DNA of 43,221 nucleotides, taken from NCBI GenBank assembly GCA_017397655.1, contig JAFQIG010000028.1, positions 1 through 43,221 of the forward strand, read 5' to 3'. The notes beneath the pieces are model-generated. The model worked only from the letters and a program-made list of their open reading frames with translations. It did not search any database and was not told the origin of the DNA. The DNA is from Clostridia bacterium. Its GTDB lineage: Bacteria; Bacillota; Clostridia; Oscillospirales; Acutalibacteraceae. This document shows, one piece after another, positions 24,184-32,613 of this stretch (positions within the stretch are counted from its first letter, which is position 1; each line of letters opens with the position of its first letter). The position numbers and the translations under genes were made by a program.

Positions 24184-25236
24184 GTGAAAAAAACAATAAT
24201 ATATATTTTCTTATGCTGTGTCTTGTTGATATCGGCTTTTTCCGTGACGGCACAGGCATCTGACGGTCAAGGTGTCAGGCTTGTTTACGCAGTAGGTGAT
24301 ACTGCGTTTTCGGGTGTGACTTTTTATGCGTACAGAATCGGATCTGTCAACGGCAACAGGATTGTTCCCACGGATTCTTTTTCAGAATATCCCGTGTCAT
24401 TTGATGTATCATCTGCAGAAAAGGCGCATAATCTTGCAACGACCCTTTATGCGTATATTGTCAGCGATTCTTTAGCTGCCGATTATACCGATGTTACTGA
24501 TTCGGATGGCATTGCCGACTTTCACGGAGCTGTTTTTAGCGAAGGCGCATACCTTTTTGCGGCTGAAAAGCATCTGCTTGGCAGCAAATACTATTATTGC
24601 GTTCCTGCAATAGTCGAAATTCCGTATGATGACGCCGATACCGTTACGATCAGACCTAAATCTGAGGAGGAGCCTGTCGAAGATACTGCTTCTTACAAGG
24701 TTATGAAGTCGTGGGTAAACGATTCTGCGGTATCAAGACCTGACAGCGTTACGGTAGAGCTGTTGAAAGACGGTTCCGTGTACGATACAGTCGTGCTGAA
24801 TGCTGAAAATAACTGGAAACATCAATGGGACAACTTGCCGACTTCGTTCCAATGGTCGGTAAAGGAAGCAGGAGTACCGTCAGGGTATACGGTTTCCGTA
24901 ACGATCCACGGTAATACATTTTTGATCACGAATGAGGGCGAAACGGTGACAGAACCTACAACGGGAGGAAGCGATTCGACAACAGTTCCCGTTGTTACGT
25001 CTCCGACAACGAATCCTCACATAACTTCTCCGTCAATCACATCGCCGACTGCAACACCGTCGGGACCTTATATCACGACGACAGCCCCTGCGACAACTGC
25101 TCCTGCGGAGGATACGCCCGAGCTTCCTGCAACAGGTATGCTTGTATGGCCGATTCCGTATCTTGTACTTTTCGGTATGCTGATCTTTATGCTCGGCTTT
25201 GTAATCTACAGAAAGAGTGAGGCAAAGCATGACTAA
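24184..25236 (+). CDS. Minor (probably basal) pilin, LPATG-anchored
   Basis: A 350-residue surface protein: signal peptide (cleavage after VTAQA, about 23-25), an N-terminal pilin-like domain (VRLVYAVGDTAFSGVTFYAYRIG), a Cna_B domain (YKVMKSWVNDSAV ... FQWSVKEAGVPSGY), then about 60 residues rich in Thr, Ser and Pro that would span the cell wall, and LPATG at 314 with a hydrophobic helix and short charged tail. The Pro/Thr spacer fits a wall-anchored base subunit. The start is placed at GTG 24184 because AGAGGTG lies 6 bases before it; an upstream GTG at 24175 overlaps that site. Its stop overlaps the next sortase start. Confidence 0.85.
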   Translation: MKKTIIYIFLCCVLLISAFSVTAQASDGQGVRLVYAVGDTAFSGVTFYAYRIGSVNGNRIVPTDSFSEYPVSFDVSSAEKAHNLATTLYAYIVSDSLAADYTDVTDSDGIADFHGAVFSEGAYLFAAEKHLLGSKYYYCVPAIVEIPYDDADTVTIRPKSEEEPVEDTASYKVMKSWVNDSAVSRPDSVTVELLKDGSVYDTVVLNAENNWKHQWDNLPTSFQWSVKEAGVPSGYTVSVTIHGNTFLITNEGETVTEPTTGGSDSTTVPVVTSPTTNPHITSPSITSPTATPSGPYITTTAPATTAPAEDTPELPATGMLVWPIPYLVLFGMLIFMLGFVIYRKSEAKHD

Positions 25237-25837
25237 AGGTAAAAAAATCGGTGTCGTATTGATGGTTTGCGGCGTTCTGTCCTTTTTTGGTGCAATCGGT
25301 TTGGTTGGTTATAACTCTTATACCGAATACCGCGCGGAAAAAACGGCGGTTCAGGTTATAAGCGTTATTGAAAAACAGCAGGACAGTGTTGTAAAAAGCG
25401 AAGATCTTCTTCCTGATTATGTGGTTAATCCCGATATGGATATGCCTTTTAAGATTGTCGAAGGCAAGGAATATGTAGGAAAGGTTGACATATGGTCAAA
25501 GAATCTGTCCTTGCCTGTAATCAATAATTGTACTACGGTTAACCTCAAGTATTCGCCGTGCAGATACGAGGGTACACCGTACAAGAACAACTTTATCATT
25601 GCGGCACATAACTACAGAGGTCAGTTTGCAGAACTCAAAAACCTTGTGACGGGCGACAAAATCACGTTTACCGATATGGACGGTAATGTCTTTAATTACG
25701 AAGTGATGTATACGGATGTTCTTGACAAAACTGATGTAGGACCTATGAGCGAGGGCGACTGGGACCTTACGCTCTTTACCTGTACATACGGCGGAGCAAC
25801 CAGAGTTACCGTCAGATGCAAACTGATAAACAACTAA
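25229..25837 (+). CDS. Second small sortase, possible wall-anchoring (housekeeping-type) sortase
   Basis: A 202-residue sortase with one N-terminal membrane segment (about 7-28) and no C-terminal one. Catalytic residues are H127 (IIAAHNYR), C185 (TLFTCTYGG) and an arginine at R192 or R196 (TRVTVRC). It is shorter than class A and lacks the class C tail; the H-N-Y motif resembles small clostridial sortases, but I cannot assign a class with certainty. It starts with ATG 25229 overlapping the basal pilin stop by 8 bases. By position it probably attaches the finished pilus, or the basal pilin, to peptidoglycan. Confidence 0.88.
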   Translation: MTKGKKIGVVLMVCGVLSFFGAIGLVGYNSYTEYRAEKTAVQVISVIEKQQDSVVKSEDLLPDYVVNPDMDMPFKIVEGKEYVGKVDIWSKNLSLPVINNCTTVNLKYSPCRYEGTPYKNNFIIAAHNYRGQFAELKNLVTGDKITFTDMDGNVFNYEVMYTDVLDKTDVGPMSEGDWDLTLFTCTYGGATRVTVRCKLINN

Positions 25838-25859
25838 TATCAATTTACGGAGGAAAAAA

Positions 25860-28034
25860 ATGATTACATATAATTCTTCTGAAAGAATATTCAAGCTTGA
25901 TACACCTGATACGAGCTATATTATTGGTATAGGTGCCGAAGATTATATTCTTAATCTTTATTACGGCGCATATCTTCCTGATATAAATCTTTGGGCAAAC
26001 GCAGAGAGAATCAAGAGTGCATCGTTCAGCCCTGCGAATCCGCATATACCGCACGAAAAATTCTCGACTGACGTAGCTCCGATGGAATATTCATGCAACG
26101 GCAGCGGAGATTTCAGAATATCAGCCATTGCTGTCAGAAATTCGGACGGTAATTCGGTAACGGATATTCGTTACAAGGGTCACAAAATCTCAAAGGGTAA
26201 GCCGTCGATTGCACCGCTTCCGAGTGTATATGTCAATGACGAGTCTGAGGCAGACACTCTTGAAATCTATGCCGAAGACAAGGTAACGGGTGTCGAAGTT
26301 ACGCTGATTTATACAGTTTTCAACAATATTGATGCAGTTACAAAGAGTGTAAGGGTTACAAACGGCGGCAAGGCTCCTGTTGATATTGAAAGAATCTTTT
26401 CCACCTGTCTTGATCTTCCGACAATGGACTTCGACCTGATAACACTTTACGGCAGACATATGAAAGAGCGTTGCCGTGAACAGCGCAGACTTGCACACGG
26501 TATACAGGGCGTTGCGAGCAAACGAGGATCTTCCAGCCATAATCAGAATCCGTTTGCCGCACTTTTGCGTCACGGTGCAACAGAGGACAACGGTGACGCA
26601 TACGGTATCAATCTTATTTACAGCGGCAACTTTGAGTTTTCCGCCGAATGTGATTATTCGGGAACAACAAGAATGATCATGGGTATCAATCCGACCGACT
26701 TTTCCTGGCACCTTGAACCTGATGAAAGCTTCCAGTCTCCCGAAGCGGTTCATGTGTATACAAACGAAGGCCTCGGCGGAATGAGCCGTATTTATCACAG
26801 GCTTTATATAAACAACCTTGTCAGGGGTAAGTATAAATATGAAAAGAGACCGCTGCTTATAAACAGCTGGGAAGCTTGCTTCTTTGATTTTGACACGGAC
26901 AAGCTTGTAGCTTTTGCAAAGAATGCGAAAGAGCTTGGTATGGATATGCTCGTTATGGATGACGGCTGGTTCGGAAAGCGTAATGACGATACCAACTCGC
27001 TTGGTGACTGGTTTGTCAATGAAAACAAGCTGAAAGGCGGTTTGTCAAAGCTTATCGAACAGGTCAACGATATCGGACTCAAGTTCGGCATCTGGTACGA
27101 ACCTGAAATGATTTCGCCTGATTCGGAGCTTTTCAGAGCGCATCCCGATTGGTATGTTCATGTCCCGAACAGAGAATCTTCAATAGGCAGAAATCAGTAT
27201 GTTCTGGATGTTTCCAGAGAGGATGTCAGAGATAACATCTTTAATCAGATGTATTCCGTTTTATCTGAGAACAAGATTGACTATCTTAAATGGGATTTTA
27301 ACCGCAACATTTCGGAGGCAGGCTCTGCGTTGCTTCCTGCTGAAAGATCAAAGGAGTTTTTCCACCGTTTTGTGCTCGGTACATATGATCTTATGGATCG
27401 CTTTACAAAGGCGTTTCCTGATATCCTGTTTGAAAACTGTTCCGGCGGCGGCGGAAGATTTGATCCCGGTATGCTGTATTATTCTCCGCAGATATGGACC
27501 AGCGATCATACGGATCCCATCGAAAGGCTGACGATCCAGTTCGGTACGTCGCTGTGCTATCCTGCATCAACAATGGGTGCGCACGTTTCTGCGGCAAAGC
27601 GTACAGGCTTTGAGACAAAGGGTAATGTTGCGCTCTGGGGAACCTTCGGATATGAGCTTGATCCCACAAAGCTGACCGAGGACGACAGACAGATCATCTT
27701 AGGTCAGATTAATGATTATCACAAGTATTATGATCTTATTCATTACGGCGATCTGTACAGACTTATCGATCCGCATACAGATCACTTCAAATGTGCGTGG
27801 AGCTTTGTTTCGCCTGACAAAAAGGAAGCTCTTGCTACGGCTGTAATAATGAGAGAGAATTTCTGTCATTTGTTCTTCTTAAAGCTGAAAGGTCTCGACA
27901 AAGACAGAATGTACAGATGTGAAGAGACGGGCGAAGTATATTCGGGTGCACTTCTTATGAATTCGGGAATCAACCTTTCCCGTGTCATATGGCGCGACGG
28001 CGAAAGTAAAATGTTACATTTCATAGCAGAATAA
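25860..28034 (+). CDS. Alpha-galactosidase, GH36
   Basis: A 724-residue GH36 enzyme: an N-terminal beta-supersandwich (about 1-320), a TIM barrel with LLINSWEACFFDFD, MDDGWFG, GIWYEPEMI and a C-terminal beta domain. The nucleophile is D479 in LKWDFNR and the acid/base D549 in WTSDHTD; the CSGGGGRFDPG block is also intact. No signal peptide, so it cleaves imported alpha-galactosides such as raffinose or melibiose in the cytoplasm. It starts 22 bases after the second sortase with GGAGG and no promoter between, so it may be read with the pilus operon, an unexpected pairing. Confidence 0.95.
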   Translation: MITYNSSERIFKLDTPDTSYIIGIGAEDYILNLYYGAYLPDINLWANAERIKSASFSPANPHIPHEKFSTDVAPMEYSCNGSGDFRISAIAVRNSDGNSVTDIRYKGHKISKGKPSIAPLPSVYVNDESEADTLEIYAEDKVTGVEVTLIYTVFNNIDAVTKSVRVTNGGKAPVDIERIFSTCLDLPTMDFDLITLYGRHMKERCREQRRLAHGIQGVASKRGSSSHNQNPFAALLRHGATEDNGDAYGINLIYSGNFEFSAECDYSGTTRMIMGINPTDFSWHLEPDESFQSPEAVHVYTNEGLGGMSRIYHRLYINNLVRGKYKYEKRPLLINSWEACFFDFDTDKLVAFAKNAKELGMDMLVMDDGWFGKRNDDTNSLGDWFVNENKLKGGLSKLIEQVNDIGLKFGIWYEPEMISPDSELFRAHPDWYVHVPNRESSIGRNQYVLDVSREDVRDNIFNQMYSVLSENKIDYLKWDFNRNISEAGSALLPAERSKEFFHRFVLGTYDLMDRFTKAFPDILFENCSGGGGRFDPGMLYYSPQIWTSDHTDPIERLTIQFGTSLCYPASTMGAHVSAAKRTGFETKGNVALWGTFGYELDPTKLTEDDRQIILGQINDYHKYYDLIHYGDLYRLIDPHTDHFKCAWSFVSPDKKEALATAVIMRENFCHLFFLKLKGLDKDRMYRCEETGEVYSGALLMNSGINLSRVIWRDGESKMLHFIAE

Positions 28035-28070
28035 AATCTGAATAAGTTTTTATTTATATAATAAATTTAG

Positions 28071-28103
28071 GGTTTTTGCAGGAAGATCAGCCTGCAAAAA
28101 ACC
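28071..28103. terminator. Bidirectional terminator between convergent glycosidase genes
   Basis: GGTTTTTGCAGG (28071-28082) pairs with CCTGCAAAAAACC (28091-28103) over an 8-base loop. The A/T tracts lie within the stem, so it can act in both directions, ending the alpha-galactosidase gene and the minus-strand five-gene operon. Confidence 0.7.
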
Positions 28104-28149
28104 TTGCTTTATATGGTTTTATACGGTGTTTTGCACTTTCGCAGTACCA

Positions 28150-30174
28150 TTATTTTGTATTGATTGTTACAACTGACCACGGAGCAATTTTCGGGACGGT
28201 GACGAGATATTCGTTGCCGTTCTTTTTATATTCTATCGGTCCGTTACCGTTAAGGTATGACATAAGTCGGAAGTTATCACTTTCGGGGTTCCTTATTAAA
28301 ACGCTGACATTTTCCTGTTCTTCAACTGTGCAATTGGTAATGCTGACAGCAACGGTTTTGCCGTTATCTTTTGAGACTCTCGGCATAAGAATTGCCTGAA
28401 CATTGCTTTTGATTATTGCGGGCATATTGTTTCCGCTTAAATAATCGACAATGTTCATAAGTCTTTCACGTGCAAATGACGGGATATTACGCTTCCATAA
28501 GGCATAGCCCATAACAGCCCACTTACCGCCATTCGCTGTTCTGATAATAACATTGCTGACACCGAGAGGCGTATCGGCAGAATCTGTCTTTGCAGGGCAG
28601 GGGGAAGAGGATTCGTAAATTCCGAGAACTTCCGCATCTGCGGGATACTTTGTTATGAATCTGTAATTTACATCACCGGGTGAGAAAAACGAAGCAAAAT
28701 ACTTATCCCTGTAAACGCTGTTTACGGGGTGATCGGTAAATCTTTCGCCAAGGACGGCAGCCTCAAGCGATGTTGCAGACAAAAAGTCAAAGCGAAGATC
28801 AATCCCGACAGACTGCATATATTCGACAGCTTGTGCATCGGTAATGACATTTTTTGATAAAAGCTTTGTCAGATCGTCTTTGCTCATTGTTTCGGCAATT
28901 TTATAATGAAGCAGAAATACATCACTGCATTCTTCGTCATAGGACACGGGGAATCCCATACGCAAAAACGGAAGAGCGTGATAATACGGTTCATCGTTGA
29001 ACGAGTACATTGTATCGTTATCGTCAAGATTGCGAAGATGCTGTTTTTTGTTGTAGCAGTAGCGGATACCGCCTGCAAAGGTTTTTTCGGATACTTCTGA
29101 CAGCGTTTTCCAGTACGGATAATGCTCGGAGAAAATACGAAAACCTCTGTCATAAAAATCATCCTGTTCGGGATGAGAGCCGAGCATTGCATAGCTTAAA
29201 TATGTTGATCCGTTAGCAAGATTCATTGTGGATTCAAGAGCAGTACCGTACATCGTTTTACCCATGGAAGAATCAGGCAGATTCTCGATTTCGGGACAAA
29301 AACAGGTAACGTAATCGGGAGCAGCAGAATTCATATATGCGAGCGTGTAGACCTTATCAACGATAGAATTTGGATTGTGATCGTCATAAGAGCCTGCACC
29401 TGCTCTGTACATGGGAGCCTTACCTGTGACAGAGTAAATTGCATCAAAGATGTAATCGTGTCCGTAGCCCGTGTACGGTCCGTTGGGTCCGTTCTGAAGT
29501 CCTACTTTAGTGTCGGGACAGCTTTCTTTAACGGCAGTACAGATGATTTTTGTAAGCTCCCATATACCTTTTCTGATAAAGTTTATAAAGCTTTCACGAA
29601 CTTTTATGTCACCGTGTAAAAATTCGTGAACAAGCTCTTCACGGTCAAAGCTTGTATTGTTTTCGTTGTTGAATCTTTTTATGCAGTCATCACAAAAGCA
29701 ACCGAAATCAACGGGAGCATGATTTCTTGCACGAAGATCGTCATCAATCCAGAATTCTTCGGGTCTGACGGCAGAGATATACAGTCTTATCTGTTTGTCG
29801 ATATAACTGCGGAAGTCATTGTCATAGAAGCAAAAGCAGTAATCGGCAACGGTACCGTTGTGACCGACCATTCTTCTTGCATTTTTAAGCTCGTTGTGAA
29901 GTGCATTACAGTCACGTGATGCGATATATTGACCGTGACCTATGGAGTTGCTCAACTGCATGGAGACGCCTATTCCGTTATCTCGCAGAAGCTCTGCGTT
30001 TTTGCTGATTTTTTCAGCAAGATGTGAGTGAGTCTCAAGTGTCGGAAACCCGTATGCAGTCGAAAACCATACATCGGTAAAAGAGTTTTTATGACGGTTA
30101 AAGGTGTTGATAAGATAATCGGCATAGCTTTTCTTTGTCTGAAGATCTCCGCTGATTCTCTGAATAATTTTCAT
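28150..30174 (-). CDS. Putative TIM-barrel glycoside hydrolase, unclassified
   Basis: A 674-residue cytoplasmic protein (no signal peptide). The first ~350 residues look like a TIM barrel: DVWFSTAYGFPTLETHSHLA, NGIGVSMQLSNSIGHG, FWIDDDLRARNHAP followed by a Cys cluster GCFCDDCIKRF, and KVGLQNGPNGPY. The rest looks like a glutamine-amidotransferase-like or beta domain followed by a C-terminal beta-sandwich (MAYGLW-like segments, SVLIRNPE, VTIN). The general plan recalls GH42-type beta-galactosidases, but I cannot place it. The ATG at 30174 is preferred over TTG 30183 because AGAGG is better spaced. It follows the GH39-like gene by 5 bases, last in the operon. Confidence 0.65.
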   Translation of the reverse strand: MKIIQRISGDLQTKKSYADYLINTFNRHKNSFTDVWFSTAYGFPTLETHSHLAEKISKNAELLRDNGIGVSMQLSNSIGHGQYIASRDCNALHNELKNARRMVGHNGTVADYCFCFYDNDFRSYIDKQIRLYISAVRPEEFWIDDDLRARNHAPVDFGCFCDDCIKRFNNENNTSFDREELVHEFLHGDIKVRESFINFIRKGIWELTKIICTAVKESCPDTKVGLQNGPNGPYTGYGHDYIFDAIYSVTGKAPMYRAGAGSYDDHNPNSIVDKVYTLAYMNSAAPDYVTCFCPEIENLPDSSMGKTMYGTALESTMNLANGSTYLSYAMLGSHPEQDDFYDRGFRIFSEHYPYWKTLSEVSEKTFAGGIRYCYNKKQHLRNLDDNDTMYSFNDEPYYHALPFLRMGFPVSYDEECSDVFLLHYKIAETMSKDDLTKLLSKNVITDAQAVEYMQSVGIDLRFDFLSATSLEAAVLGERFTDHPVNSVYRDKYFASFFSPGDVNYRFITKYPADAEVLGIYESSSPCPAKTDSADTPLGVSNVIIRTANGGKWAVMGYALWKRNIPSFARERLMNIVDYLSGNNMPAIIKSNVQAILMPRVSKDNGKTVAVSITNCTVEEQENVSVLIRNPESDNFRLMSYLNGNGPIEYKKNGNEYLVTVPKIAPWSVVTINTK

Positions 30175-30179
30175 AATAC

Positions 30180-31490
30180 TCAAACCTCTTTTTTAAATTC
30201 AAGCATAACAATTTTGTTTTCGGGCAGGACAAAGCTGTTTCGGGATTCAAAGGGCGTTGAAATAAGTCCGTTTACACCGTCAAGAATGCGGTAAGAAACA
30301 ACAGACCATTCGTCTGAAAGAATCGGCTCAATGTTTAAAGTTTTATTTATATTGACTGTCAGAAGCTTTGCCGTATCATCTTTTCTTGCAACTATCAAAG
30401 GCAGATCTCCGTCGGCAAAAACTTCTGTTCCAAGCTCAAAAATCTCACCGAACGAGTGAACGGCAAAATAAGCAGGGAAGATGTCAAGCTTTAAGGGATC
30501 AAACAAGCCCTGATACGAGCCGTGAACCTGTCCGTCATAATACATCAGCATATCAAGCTTCTTTTTGTGAAGAGTCAGCATCATTTCAAGTATGTAGCAA
30601 GCGTCTTCTTCACTGCCTCTGCGATGTATTCCGGGATTCCATTCGTTAAGGATGCTTTCAGCTTCTGTGAATCCGTATTTGTCAAGCTGACTTCTTGCAT
30701 AGTCGCAGTAAAAGCTGTTTGATTTGCTGTCAGCGTAGCTGTGCCAGGAGAAAAAGTCAAGCGGAGATTTATGCTCTGCCGATGAAATATACTGTAAAAA
30801 TTCGTGGAAGAAGTCAACAAAATATTCCGTTCTCGGTGAAGAGTTGGCGATTTTTGAAAAGTTCTTGTCAACGGCATAAAATCCGCAAGAAGCGTATCCG
30901 CCTATCCTGATATACGGAAACTTTTGTTTAAGGTAGTTAGAGGCAACTTCATACAGACGGAAGTACTCCTCCTTTGTACCTTTCCACATCGGATTATCCT
31001 CTATTTTTGGCATATTGTCGGGCTCATTCCATATTTCCCAGTAAGTGATATTGTAGTTAAAGCCGTCAGCCCATCCGTGATTATAGTGATTGATGATTCC
31101 TTCACAGATTTTTGCCCACTTGAGACAGTCCTTCGGCGGATAGATATGATATGCTTTGATGTGCTGAGAATTCTCAATAGTTGCACCGAGACGGAAAAAA
31201 GGTTCAGAGCCTGCATTTACAAGCTCTGTTAACAACCAGTCGGTAAATGCAAAATCATACGAATCGGGATCAGACTCATCGGCATTGAAGTCACGGAAGA
31301 TGTTTTCAATATCGACATACCTGAATCCACCGTAAGCACCGCCTGTATCGTGCAGACGTGAATAGGGGACATGTGCGTCGGAAAGATAGTGGAACAGCTT
31401 ATTGTCCGTGCCGAGCAAGGGTGCATTGTTGATGGCGTGAAACGGTTTTACGTTGCCGATTTTCTTGTCAAAGTCGATTCTGATTTGCAT
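30180..31490 (-). CDS. GH39-like beta-xylosidase-type glycosidase
   Basis: A 436-residue TIM-barrel enzyme of clan GH-A. HDTGGAYGG and FDFAFTDWLL-like segments precede YWEIWNEPD with acid/base E156 and SILNEWNPG with nucleophile E283, the two GH39 signatures. A beta-sandwich C-terminal domain follows. No signal peptide, so it works on imported oligosaccharides. Substrate could be a beta-xyloside or another beta-glycoside. AGAGGTG precedes the ATG; the gene is 11 bases downstream of the DHHW gene and 5 bases upstream of the TIM-barrel gene. Confidence 0.85.
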   Translation of the reverse strand: MQIRIDFDKKIGNVKPFHAINNAPLLGTDNKLFHYLSDAHVPYSRLHDTGGAYGGFRYVDIENIFRDFNADESDPDSYDFAFTDWLLTELVNAGSEPFFRLGATIENSQHIKAYHIYPPKDCLKWAKICEGIINHYNHGWADGFNYNITYWEIWNEPDNMPKIEDNPMWKGTKEEYFRLYEVASNYLKQKFPYIRIGGYASCGFYAVDKNFSKIANSSPRTEYFVDFFHEFLQYISSAEHKSPLDFFSWHSYADSKSNSFYCDYARSQLDKYGFTEAESILNEWNPGIHRRGSEEDACYILEMMLTLHKKKLDMLMYYDGQVHGSYQGLFDPLKLDIFPAYFAVHSFGEIFELGTEVFADGDLPLIVARKDDTAKLLTVNINKTLNIEPILSDEWSVVSYRILDGVNGLISTPFESRNSFVLPENKIVMLEFKKEV

Positions 31491-31501
31491 AAAAACACCT
31501 C

Positions 31502-32602
31502 TTATTTTAATGTGTTGCTGTTATTAAGAACGGATGTGCTGTATAAAAACAGGATATCGCTGTTCGAAAAATCAACAAATCTTGACAACATATGAGAGGA
31601 GAGATAGCGGATGTCGATCAGTGTAATTTTGCTGTAGCCGGAAGCGAGCAAAGGAGCAATCGCACTGCCGAAAGAGTCACGGAAAATTATAAGCTCTTTA
31701 TCACTCTTTGCATCCGTGTTGTCAATGGTGACAAGTGACAGAGGCCCCGACAGATACATCTCATACGGATCCTTGCCGTTAGCTTTTTCCATATCGTACA
31801 GGTCGATTTTTTTATCGTTCTGATGATCGTAAGCCTTGCAGTTTTTCAAGTAATCGCTTGTCAGGTAACGGATGGTATCAGACTTTAAAGGCAATGCCGA
31901 CTGTCCGCTGTATACACCGAAAAACGGAATATCCGTCTCGTTTACCGCAAAGTCGGAGGTAAGCTCTGTGCCCATACTTGAAGCGAGAAACTCTGCAACA
32001 TCAACAATATTCTCCTGCTTCCAATGTGTATCGGTTGCGTAGTAATCATCTGCGCTGAGCAAATTTTCTATGTGAATAAACTTCGCAAAGTCGTTTTTTT
32101 CTTCAATGTACGAATAGAGTGCATCATAATCCAAGGATAGCTGACCGTTATCTTTTGCGAGGAAAGCGTTTTTGTCGGGAATCACGGAGAGATAGATATT
32201 GCAGTTATTGTCTCTGAGATATGAGTCATACAGGTATCTGAACTTCTTTGATGCGTACAGAAGAGAATCCGTGTTCAGCGGATATTCGGTTTTGCAGGCA
32301 ATTCCGTCTGCAACATAGATATCGTTATTGCTTTTGTGTGCAAATACATACTTGCTGATATACGCTTTGACTGTACGGAAAAGATCACGTGCAGGGAACT
32401 GATCGGCGGCGTATTCCTCAAAAGATGACATAAAGCTGCCCGATGCAACGGATGACAGCGACAGATCGGGAAACTGTGCAAGCTCACGTCTTTCGGAATT
32501 GCTGAACTGCTTAGGCGGTGCAAAAAGGCAGACAATAAAAACGGTAAGCACCAAAGCAGAAAAAACAACCGATAAGATGACATTTTTTATTTTATCTGTC
32601 AA
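31502..32602 (-). CDS. DHHW/AlgX-like protein, O-acetylation partner of MBOAT
   Basis: A 366-residue protein anchored by one N-terminal membrane segment (about 8-28) with an extracytoplasmic SGNH-like domain: SVIPDKNAF, the YATDTHWKQE block (DTHW) and FRDSFGSAIAP late in the chain, all seen in AlgJ/AlgX-type acetyltransferases (family knowledge). It starts with TTG after a very strong AGGAGGTG. It lies directly after the MBOAT gene, the usual pairing in which MBOAT brings the acyl group across the membrane and this protein transfers it to a surface glycan. Confidence 0.85.
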   Translation of the reverse strand: MTDKIKNVILSVVFSALVLTVFIVCLFAPPKQFSNSERRELAQFPDLSLSSVASGSFMSSFEEYAADQFPARDLFRTVKAYISKYVFAHKSNNDIYVADGIACKTEYPLNTDSLLYASKKFRYLYDSYLRDNNCNIYLSVIPDKNAFLAKDNGQLSLDYDALYSYIEEKNDFAKFIHIENLLSADDYYATDTHWKQENIVDVAEFLASSMGTELTSDFAVNETDIPFFGVYSGQSALPLKSDTIRYLTSDYLKNCKAYDHQNDKKIDLYDMEKANGKDPYEMYLSGPLSLVTIDNTDAKSDKELIIFRDSFGSAIAPLLASGYSKITLIDIRYLSSHMLSRFVDFSNSDILFLYSTSVLNNSNTLK

Positions 32603-32613
32603 GAAAACACCTC

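Noticed and set aside
24900-25130. Thr/Ser/Pro-rich stretch of the basal pilin as a tandem repeat expansion or assembly error
   Set aside because: Composition fits a normal wall-spanning linker before LPATG and the frame is continuous.
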